Source: Trichostrongylus colubriformis
Lineage: Eukaryota; Nematoda; Chromadorea; Rhabditida; Trichostrongylidae
Assembly: GCA_963978905.1 (NCBI GenBank)
Contig: OZ022257.1
Coordinates: 55,446,873-55,510,872, forward strand
Direction of reading: 5' to 3'
Length of the DNA: 64,000 nt
In this document: piece after piece, positions 24,001 through 36,000 of the stretch
Position numbering within the stretch: position 1 is the stretch's first letter
How the letters are laid out: each line of letters opens with the position of its first letter
The notes under the pieces: generated by a model
Databases searched by the model: none
What the model was told of the DNA's origin: nothing
What the model saw: only the letters and a program-made list of their open reading frames with translations
Translations under genes and position numbers: made by a program

Positions 24001-27000
24001 TAGTCAGAAAGAGCAACTATTTGTTTATCTAAGGAGCACTACATGTGATTTAATTAATTGACGCACTTTGATATTTAAATTTATCTTGTGAATGCGCAGA
24101 AACGCTGAGAACTTTCCGGACAACCTAATATAGTGAATGAGTAAAAAGATGACGATTCAGTGTGAAATCACCGGTGACATGCTTGTATCTGCTGAAGTTC
24201 GTCGAATGGGAATCGAAACGGCACCGATGATCAGTCTGTCGATCACGGCTATGATTGTTTTTGTTGTGTGCTCATCCATAAGGTGGGTTTACCTTCTTAT
24301 TGTTCATTTATTTCTCTCTTTTTGAAAAAAATCTCTGGTTTTCCATTATATTGTCAACCAGTTCTTTTTTACGGTCATGTGGATTTCGATTCTTTAACTT
24401 CCTTCCTTTTCTGAAGCTCTGTTCCTGAGTGTTTCTCGATAATAGATTTTTTTGTAATATTGTACTAATGAAGCCCTACACCATATAGTCAGCGGATGCG
24501 CTTACAAAGGCTTCATCTGGTTAACTATACTAATTCTACTAGGGTAATGTCTTGTACCGAGGGAGCATGTTGATCTGAATGTGTATGAAACAACGTAAGA
24601 AATCCAAAGTTTTATTCCAAAAGACTCTCAAAACTCCCAGAAAATCGGTTGCAAGAGGATTTCATTAGATAAATCCCTTCAAAGCTGCTTAACAAAATTG
24701 ATCGTGTTTCTATGGTTCTCTCAACAGATGCATGAAGAATCGTTTTGAAAAATGCCCTCGTAATGAACGACTGCCTTCATCATGGCATTAGGAGCGACGG
24801 CTTCGCTTTATAGGGTGCCCAGCGCTCATATCAAAGGAATCGTCCACAAAAATTCCGTGGTTCTAGCTCTCTCGACCCAGTCTGATGCAGTACATGAACA
24901 AAAACACAAAAAAAACCCAAGGATTTTCCCTGATTCCAAAGTTGAAATCAAAATACTGAAAGAGGAAGAAGAGGGAATACTCGTTTGAATTCCCGCCATA
25001 ACATTCGATCATATTTCCACGCCAAAGTTGATTTGCTTCCAGTTTTGCGTCCCGTCCACTTTAGCGTCGCCTCTTTACTCTTGAGTTCTCTAATGTCCAG
25101 ACCCATACGGATGCCACACAACGTTGGCTGACAGGATGTCGTCCACGACTTTGGGGAGCTCTACATCCATTGGATTCTTAGATATGGGCATGAAACCTTC
25201 CATGCAGGTCTTAGTAAGCAAGTGTAACATAAATATGCGGATAACAGTAGAACTTCAATTTCCGTGCTCTATTTCTTCAAGGTATGAAAGCACCCAGACT
25301 GCTCTCACTGAAGTACCAGTAATGACAAGATTATAAGTTCCCGACCCGGTGCTTGCTTACAAAGACCTCGTCGTCAAATTAGATGTAACGGCGCAGGGCT
25401 CACATTCTGTGTTACAGTATGCCAAGTAACAGTCGCAGATTACACTGCACCACGCACAATTGTACACAAACACTAGGTTGATCTGTCGGTGCCTATATGT
25501 TATGCCTGGACTGATCGAATTCATGCCGAACTGTGGAATGATCCCGTCGTGACCAAATCGAAGGAACGCTTTTAGGTGTTATGTGGGAGTAAACAGAACT
25601 CGAGCCTCAATACAGTGGAATTATTCTTTTGTTTCAACCGTGGAAACAATCCGCCTACGCCTATATTAGGTGCTCCAGTATTTAATCTTTTTTCTTTGAT
25701 GTGATGCCATCAGTTAACCACTTATTCACTATTAGCGTCATCATGGTATTTGATTTTTCATATTTGTACCCATGCCCCCGTAGGCTGCAAAAAGGTTGAA
25801 AAAGGAAAGATTATAAATTATCAGAATCAAATGTTACGGACAGACCGAAACAACCGGTTCACCATCGTCCATCATTCACGTAACAACAAGCTTTTTACCC
25901 ATCTTTGTCCCCTCTAATAGAAAGACTGGACCAGGCGGGAAGTGATCAATCGCAGCACATCGGTTGAATAACCAGTTTTGAGACGTCATGAAGTATCGGA
26001 TATTCCGAAAAAAATCAACAAATCGGTACACATTTTTGAACATTGTGGATGCGAAACGCCTCAAGTCAGGATTTCGCGCGTGCCGTCTTGAGGTTCTCCG
26101 GTTTGGAGCTTTGTTGGGCTGAAGGTATCCTCTCCCAATGAGCAGTCCTCCTAGAGTCAGTACCACTGGCTCCAATCCACCAGCTGAGCCCAGCCACAAC
26201 CGATCCTTTCAGCGTGCTAACGCGATCGGAATGGCCATTCTCGTAGTATCACACTCTGATTGGGCGCGGTACCTGGGCACTGTCAGGACTCGTTCTCGTG
26301 ACCTTTCACGTGCCCCACTGCTCACTTCGACCTTTTCGGTCCCGTTTACAAGTAACCTCCCGCCTGAGTGACGAAAGACTCATATTCCTTGTTGCGAAAG
26401 AGTCCTTTCCCGCCTTTTGGGGTTGCGACGAAGGAGGCAAAGGTGTTGGGTTGTTGTGCAAGCGCCATCTAGACTTTTCCCTACAAAAACCCTCCAGACA
26501 CTTTGTGATGCCTAGCTTGATTCATAAATGATTTTTTTTGGTTCGTATGGATCCAAATGTGGGGGGAGGGGGCGGGACGGGGATAGCCCCTAGCGAGACA
26601 GCGATGGTGCGCTCTATAGAGCGGCTGTCATTCTACTCTGATGTCACACTTCAAGCCAATGGGTAGCTCGTTGAGTTGAGTAGCTCGTCGGTCCATTCGG
26701 AAAGAAATGGTCGTTCATGATGCAGTGGACGGCTCATGATAACGTAAGAAACACTAATGGATGATTAGGAATTGTTTCAGACGTGGTCGAGTCGGGGTAG
26801 CATTTGGGAAAAGTGCCAAATTACACGAGAAAGACTTGATCATAATGACTCCAGTGTTCCTGGGCAAGCATTCGATGACAGAGAATAGTGCAAAAAAATC
26901 CAACCAGAGTGGTTGCATGGTTACATGCGGGTTACGTATGGCATATGTGGAATGGGCGCGATGTTCTATTAGACCATGTTTCTGTGTTCCGCAAGTTTGT

Positions 27001-30000
27001 TATTTGTCGTAGTCGCTTTTTGTTTTCTCTATATTCTCTCGCTTTTGCTGTGCAAGGTGACTAAGGCCGCTTTCATACTTCGCGATGCCGGCGGCAGAAT
27101 GTGGTTGCGTTTCTCTGCGTCTACACCAATGCCATTCTGTCTCGTTGCCTCTGTCATCTCTGCACCTCTCACGTGCCACTCTGCCTCGCTGCCTATGAAC
27201 GCAGCCACGCCCTGCTGGGGCAGATATGAAGATGGCCTGAGTCACAGACTGCAAATCATCCGACATATGGAAGGATGAGCTTGAATTCCCGAAGCGCGCC
27301 CTAATTGCTACCATTTACTCTTCTTCTTCCCGGAACAGCATTCTCCTGATCTCCCACTATACCTGTTCTATTTGATAGCTCACCTCCTGAGTGGCTATGT
27401 AGCTGCGATAGGGTCTCCAAAAAAATCTCATTTACCCGTTTGGATAATTCCTATTCAGTCCTTTTCAATATTTACAGTGCATGTTTATTTGTCAGGCAAT
27501 GTGGTCATTGTGATACTTACTTGTTAACCATAGTTTCGGCATCATTTATTTGTTTACTGACGAGTATATTTGAAGAATTTATAAATATATGTATTTGTAG
27601 CACAACTACAATTAGAAGCAGCTACATTTTTTGATTGCTGCATCTTTAGACGCGATCCAGCTCGGGCGAAACCATGGGAATCGTTGGTTGGTTGCCTCAT
27701 TCCACTATTAGCACTGATTTCCACTACAGGGCTGTTGTTCTGGTTCGGTTGGAAATTTCAGGTATGCTTGCAATTTTTCGGTCAATTAAAAAGAATTATT
27801 AGTAGGTAGCGGAAGCGAGACAAAACGATTTTATCCAAATCTATTCTGAAAGGGCTATCTTGAAGGTACACTACAGAATAACCTCGAGTAAGCTGAAGCG
27901 CCGAATTGTAAGGTGCTATGAAATTCGCCAACGAGGAAAGTGCAGTAGAAGCTCCCCAAAAAGGAAAAATAAGCAGAAAATTAACAAAAAAAAAACAAAA
28001 AGAGGCAGTTTGCATCTGGCCTTGTGCGAGATCACCGCTAAAAGTGAGCCTTCGCTCTGTGCTCACTGGACGGTATCATGAAGAACTCTGAGATATCGCC
28101 TGTTCCCCTATGTCGGCGTTCTGTTGGAATCTCATCCTAATCTTGTGTTACGGTTTAAATCCTAAAGCCTCTTTGCCAAGCTGTTGCCATCGTAGGCCAC
28201 CGTCATTTCCAGCCATTGCACATCTGCGCAGTAATACATAATTCTGTTAATTTCTTGTTACGACCTAAACATTTTTCAGCCAATTATCGTAGCCGCGTTC
28301 TTTTTGGTACTTTCCGTTGGAGTCGATGATGTCTTTATCATACTTCGTGCTTGGGATCGAACGAATGCCGATGAGGAGGTGGCGGAGCGAATGTCTCAAA
28401 CTATAGAAGATGCCGGCCCTAGCATCCTCATAAGGTTTGATTTCTTCTTTCAAAATATTTAGCTTGTTTGGGAACGAAATTGATGAGTTCGACTAATTGC
28501 TTTCATGCTGTTGTGAATAATTCTGTGATTCATTCAAAAACTTCAGATAAACATGGAAAACAGCAAAGTAGGAGAAGTGAGGGAGTCCGACCCATTCTGA
28601 TTAACGGCGCTGATTCAAGAGATACTTTCAGCATAGTTTTATTGCAACGATTACCAAAACAATGCGCGTAGTGTTGACTTACCACTTGTTGCCGAGCCAT
28701 CTTTCTGCTCAAACACGCTCCTTTCGAATTTGGTTTTGGCCACCCCCTTTATTGCATGATTTCATTCAAGCTCTAATGGTGTTCACGAAGATTAGTTGTC
28801 GACAAAGAACTCCTACACAAGATCTACAGGTCGCACAGAGTGTTCGCGTAAAACTAAAAATAATGATTTTCGGATGTCCCGTGCCTTTGAATAAATTTTT
28901 GTTCCTTCTAAAATTGCACATTTCAGTTCAATTACAAACGCGATGGCGTTTTTCATCGGTATGACTTCTCAAACACCAGCAGTAAGATCGTTCTCGTTGT
29001 ACTCGGCGATTGCAATCTGTATTTGCTTCGTGTACCAACTGCTCATGTTCTCTGCAGTACTGGCTCTCAGTGGTCATCGTGAACGAGCAGGTCGACAAAG
29101 CTGTTTGTGTTGGCGGAAGGCGAATCCCAAAGTGAGAAGTTGCCACACATGGTCGAGTTACAATCTTCAGTAGTGTGAAAGCATGACCGTTAAGGCCGTC
29201 TTCATACTTTGCGGCAAGTTTAGTGCCGTGACAGCGCACGCTTGCGGCGCCTGAATAGTTAAGCAAAGAACTACTGCTCTAAAAACATAAGTCGGTCCAT
29301 CTGATTATCGTGAAATGGGCTTTCGATTCTCAATTAAAAGTGGTAGTTCCAGAATAATAGATCTCCCGTCTTCAGGCCAGATCAGCACTTGTGGAGCGAA
29401 TATCTGCAGTACAAGGAACACTTATCCGACGGTATTCTAAGATTCTCCCGACATGGCGGACAAGGTTCTAAATTATTTCGAATTTTTCAAGGAAGAGTCG
29501 AATTTTTTGGTCGTTCTTTCAATTACGTCACGCCCACCTCTCCCTAAGCGAATGTCCTAGTTATCATATAGAATATCAGTGGTACTGTTAGTTTCACCAA
29601 CCTTTTGTAATCGCACACATCCACATACTGTAACTCAGAACCCAGAAAAAAAAACCAAATATGTCGTTGCTTTTCCGCCGCGAGTCAGTCTTATAAAAGG
29701 AACTGGCGGCAACTGTTCAAGTTGTATTGGATCACACCTAACTAATGAAAATTTATAAGAAAAAAAAACTTATTTTCTTATAGACCATTTTCCGGTAATG
29801 ATCCCATTCCCTTGCGATAACTGCTTTTTCGCCTTGAAGACTGGAAGTGGTAAATCCGGCAGACCGTGGAACATGAATCAAAGAATATTTAATGGTTCAC
29901 CACATGTCATGCAATGAATAACTTTTTTTTCGTTTCGCAATCACTTATGTAAATAGTTTGCACTCAATTTAATTCATAAATCGAATAAAGTCTGCTGTCT

Positions 30001-33000
30001 AAAACATGCCTGCCTCCCTTCCCTTACTGATGAGCACAAACGGAGCTGATATCTGAGTTTAGCCTCCGTCTAAGGGGGCACGTGCGTAATGTTGGTGGTG
30101 CTATGGGAGCGGGTGTATATTGTTAGGACGGAAACGTCGTGTGGCCGTGTTTCGCGCGCGACGAGATAGTGCGAGCTATGCGCCTTATCGGATGGGTCTT
30201 GAAGCGGTGACGGTCTCTACGCCTCATTCTAGGCGTAATCGCTTCAGGACTCAACTAATACGGCGCGCATAACTCGCACCATCCCGTCGCGTGCCGAACA
30301 CAGCCACGCGACGTTTCTGTCCTAACGATATACACCCCTATGGGAGCTAGGGGGCGCACTGTGCTCTGCGTCTCTAAGGCTATGGCTAGAGCGAAGAGAA
30401 GCCATAGCGCTAGCCGAATCGGGTTCCAATTCTGCATAGAAATGTTTCTGATGGAGCAAGTTCGTGTGTTTTTCTACCCTATGTTAGCCTAAGCTTTGGG
30501 GGAGAATACCTTCCCCTAGGCTTAAGCGAATACGCGTAGTTTATTCTTTAGCCTAGTTGTAGCGAATTTTTTCGTAATATAGTGGTGGAAAAATAATTCA
30601 ATCGTTTCCTCAGTTAGTTAGCTGTATCTAGGCATAAAGTAACCGTAAGAGTGCCTATAGGTAGAAAATGGGCGCAACTTTTGCTTTTGTCGAGTGGCCC
30701 CCCCCCTAACTTCCATAGCACCACGTTGGTTAAACCACTTCCTTGTTTTTCACCTTAAATCTTTAAACATAGTCTCTTCGTTAATAATTATTTATTACTT
30801 TTTAGAATACATGGCTGTTCGTTTCAGGCTCATCTTGGCAATATTTATGTGTTTTTACTACTACGCATGTGTTGTCGGCATCACGCAATTGCGTACTCTG
30901 ATCACTATCGAGAAAATGGCATTGCCTGATTCATATCTCCAAGGATTCCAAGATGCTTACGAGGCATCAGTGAAAACCATGCAACACATCAATGTGTTCA
31001 TTCTGAATCCCGGCGATTTACGTGATCCTCAACGATTAAAAAGTAAGTAAAGAAAGGAGAATCAGACATCAATGTGAAGAATAAGTAGCACCTCGTATCT
31101 TGACGCAATATTATGTATTTCGTGTCACTACACCAATAGCATCTAATAGCACGCGATATGTCTATGCTGCGACGGCTTCTTCCCACAGCACCACCGCAAC
31201 AGCAATGGAGTCTTCTTCACACCCAGGGAGGGAGGAAGCTTCAGCGTTCTTGTTGCAGGAAAGGGTCTTGAACGTTCCCTACCTTACTGTTAGGCTTTCG
31301 CCAAGTTAACCCATAAAGTACCGCGTGCAACACCATGTGGCGCACGGGATTCAAACCACGATTTTTCGGTTTTTTGAAAAGTTATCGTAGTCAAGTGTTC
31401 CTACCAAATGTTTTCGAATATAGAGAATAACATATCCTTCTAGGAACCGCTTCTTTCAAAAAGTAGATTGGATTTTGGCAACACGCTTTCGAACAGCGGA
31501 TGCAGCAAGCAGTGGCAAAACAACTCTCACTGTTTGTGACGTGAACGACCGGATGGTCCTCTTCTTTGAGACCTCGCCTTCTCGGCTACCGCTGTGAGAG
31601 GCTGTATCTTAGCCAGATTCACCCTTTTTTGCGTAAAACTTTGCCAAACTCTCCTTTCGTGCACAATTCCTCTAAAAATTCCTCATCTACAATAGGGTCA
31701 TGAGAAATATAATAGCAAACGGTATTCCGTGTGGAACATATGGAATGTTTTCTTGATTTTAAGCGTAATTGGTGCAGTGGAACAGATCCCACAGTACTCA
31801 GTCACAACACGCGGTGCTACCTTCAATTCACATTCAGCTACGTATTAGAACCCACTTATCCGTCAATTCATAGATCATTTCAGGACTGAAACAAATTGTA
31901 CTCGATTATGAGAACGCTACGTTCTCCTACGGACCTGATAGCACGTTTTTCTGGATCCGAGCATATGAAGAATTCTTGAATGTGGGTTTCTTGAGCTCAC
32001 CAGAATGTTCGAGAAGACATATGTTGAAGCCTCTTCCCCACTTCTATTAGGTTGTCCCGAAAGTTCCGGAACACCTCGACCTCTTTCTTTCAAATTTATT
32101 TCTTTACAACATAAAGCCTTTTGCAGCATGTCATATATCATTTGGAAGAGAATTTTCTACTCTACAGAATAACATGTCTTGTTGACTGAAATGTGTTTAT
32201 GTTGTAAAGAAATAAATTTGAAAAAGTGGTCGAGGTGTTCCGGAACTTTCGGGACAACCTAGTATATGCTCGTATTGTTTCAGTTCTACAGCGAAACCGA
32301 TGAGTTCACGTACGTGGAAATGCCAACATTCTTTAAAACTGCCACTTATTTCTATCTCACCACATTCGTGAAATACAATGAAACCGCTTGTTTGGAAAAC
32401 GATCCGAAATGTCTCACGTCATTCTTTTTCATGACAAATTACGAAGGGGTAAGGATGATTTTTGAGAAATATATTCCATCTACATATCTGTAAATATCGC
32501 TGATTTCTAGATCTGTCCTATTAATTCGAACCTTTCCAACCAGATAAGAGATATAGGAAAAGTGAGTAAGGGGCCAAGTGAGACCATCCGTTCAGCAGAA
32601 GTGGTACTCACTTGACCGCATCGTCAACGCATTCCAGCTCAACTCCAATAACGTCGGCGTTATAAGAGTGATAACTTTTAGAATAGCGGTGACTGCGCTT
32701 CTCTAAGAGACTTTTTCAGAATATTCTGAAAACTTCAAAACTTTATCGGAATATTCTGAAGACTTCAAGATTCATATTCTTCATTCAGAAATCTTTCAAA
32801 ACTTCGTTGGAATTTGTGGGGCTTCCGTAAAGGCATGCGCATACTCAGAAATCCAGTCAAACTCTCAACTCCTACCGGCTTGTTTCATAAGTTCCAACCA
32901 TCCCTTCTGATCAAGGCAATACTGGATATAGACTTTGAAATGAAAAAAATCGCTCGGCTTATCATATCATTTCGAAATAATGAGAGATAGAGAGTAGAAT

Positions 33001-36000
33001 AGCATTAGCAGCGTTGGAATTTTTCAGGAATCAAATCATATGCAAGGTCATCCACGCATCAGGTGAGGGTACGGTATCCCAGCTGACAGTGCAACACCTG
33101 CACGGTTAGAAAGCGCTTCTTTTCCGAACATGACATGCAGAAAACCCCATGACATGCACTGTTGGCCAAGGGGTCAAGCTCGCGAGGAGCATCCATAGGT
33201 GGAAGTGAATGAGGGAACCCCAAGAAATAATCGGAATTATTCATTTCACCGGGAACAATACCCGTCGGAACGCCATCGAATCGCAAGCGCCAATCACCGT
33301 TTCAATTTCAAACCGTAGTGCTAGGGTGCTGACAGTTTCTTTTATGCAAAGTGAAATGTCATCTGATGGATACTTTTTTTTCAGCATATCAAGTTCCATG
33401 AATTGATCCCGGCGTTAAATGATTGGCGACGAATTGCTGCGAATTATTCTGACTTTGATGTGGTTCCTTTCTCAGAGCATTCACCCTTCATAGACCAGGT
33501 AGTTCACTTTTTTGTATTTAAGGTCTGCTCAGCCTGAACAGAATCTACGTTAGATTTGTAGGTTTTCAAGAAGATGTTGATAATTTTTGTGGTTGGCGGA
33601 GCGAAGGTCCACTTTGGCTGGCTAATTCGATTTTTAAGGATTATTTAATATTAAAGCGTTTTTCACAGTTGGCTTCACACAGGATCGTATCTAAACCTAA
33701 GGTGCGACAGCGCGGGCGGTCGCGTGCGTATCATTGCTGGGGCGCGCTTAGCGGCGTCGTTCTGAGTGTGGGAAACTCGTAGGATATCTTGCTTGTATCT
33801 AATATGTCGTTGAGATGTGCAATACTCGTGAAGCATTGTACGTATCGATCCTTAAACGAATCCTCGTCCTTTCAAAGCATACACATATCCGACCACTTTC
33901 ACTTTTCGTACTCTTGAATCACTAGAATTTCATTTGTTAGGGAAGCAAAGCGACATAGATGTTTCAATTCGACCCACTCACATACACCGAACACCTTTCT
34001 ACGTTTACTTTTCTGGTGTTATAATGGATATAGCGCATTTTCATTTTGTGATTGAGTATAAAGAGCTGACAGAGTAGTGATGTTGCTTTTTCAAAAAATA
34101 AACCGTGAAACGTCACTTCTTTTGTTTCTTTTTCGCATGATCGACTATTGAAACGAGTTTCTATGAAAGGGATAGATGCGTCTCCCTGCTGTTTCTTTTT
34201 TGTGGTCCAACGACAGATATCATTCGTTTTTATTTGGTAATCAAATACGATCAGTACAAAACAAGAAAAATCTTGAGAATCATTGTGATATTGTGATCAT
34301 TTTGGTTTAGTGATCATATAAGTACAAAACCGGAAAAATCTAGAGTCGTTGCGATATTGCACGAAAAGCGAGCGTGTAAAGTGTCAGTGTATTCTTCATG
34401 ATCGATAAGTGGTCCTCATTGAAATTAGCCTCATTGAAAAATAGTGCCAGCTTCACATGGAGTTCGTGGAGAGCGAACATTGCTCGCGACCTGACGAAGA
34501 GAGCTGAATTACATTCTATGAATTCGTTTTCTATCAAGGGAAGAATGCAACTTACCTTATATTGTTCATGATCAGTTTGGTTGAACTGTTTTCGACTTCG
34601 GATGGCAGGTTATCAAACGCCAACTAAACAACGAATCATGCTTCCATTGTAAAGGTGAAACAAGAAATGATACCAATACTATTGCAGTATGGCATGAAGC
34701 CAATGTAGAGTGAAAGTATCGTTTTTTCCTTTTACTTTACTTTCAAAAACAAAACGGTCCCCTGCATTTGAATTCATCCCAAGAGCGACGGCTGATGAGA
34801 GCACGCTTATATTTGAACAAGGATGAGCGGATACGAATTCAAAGTTTCAAGAACTGGAAAGAGGAAGCCAACTGACTAAGAGAAATACTTAGCGATACGT
34901 ACTAGCAAAGGTCGATGCGACAATGGTAACCCGAAGTAATAAGTACAAATATCATCAAGATAGAGACAGAGTGTGAGAGAGAAAGAGATAACTAACGTGG
35001 CAAACATGCGCACGCTTGGGGCTTGGAGCACTATTAACTTGCAAAATCTCATTTTTTTTGCGCGCTCTGTTTACGGCAAACAAGGGAAGAACAGCAAAGT
35101 GGCGGTGTAGCCACTTCGATATGTTGTAGATGCTCACTCATATTGCTCACCAATGAATGATGTCCTTCGAAAATTTGCATAAACTTACAAACAATAACCC
35201 ATAGGCCACAAAGAGATACGAAAAGCTTACAAGATGTGACAGAAACCACAACCAAACGCATGAACACCTACTTAGCAGCATCTATGACGAAATCTTTACT
35301 ACGCCGCTCCATCCCGCCCTTTTCAAATCATCTGGCGCGCCCCAGCAATGATACGCACGCGACCGCCCGCGCTGTCGCACCTTAGGTTTAGATACGATCT
35401 TCACACAGCTGGCTACTGAACATGCGAATAGGTAAACAGGTCGACGTAGGTATTGATTGGTGACCTATCGCGAATATACCGAAGTCGCCAAAATCGATAC
35501 ATATCGTTTTCGCCCATTCGCCTTCGTCAACTCGTTAACTGTGAAGGATGCCTAATGAGGAGTGAGGTATTGGTCAACTGTGCGAAATTTTATCGGAAGT
35601 TAGAGGATTAGGGGTGGCCACTTCTGCTAAAGGAAGAAGGAAGTCTTTCAGTACAGTTTTTGGTGGTCAGTTGGAAAATCAATCGTTTGATGCGCAATGA
35701 GCCTCGCATCATTGTTACGGATGTATAAAAGGGAATTCCATGCTTGAAACATCACACACTTCTATTTTTCGTGAACGCCGTTGTCCGAGTGTGGCACAAT
35801 AAGATGGAAGGCTCCCTGTTAAAAACTAAAGACATTGAGAGAGCACGTGAATACCCGCACTGGTCTATAACGACTAAAACAGGTCTGTGGTGTCCGATAG
35901 CGCTGGGATTGGGCATCCATAACTCCATAGCAAAGAACGTTTCGATCGAATTTATCATTTTTGCCTTAGAATATCAAGAATATATCAGACACCATTTCTT

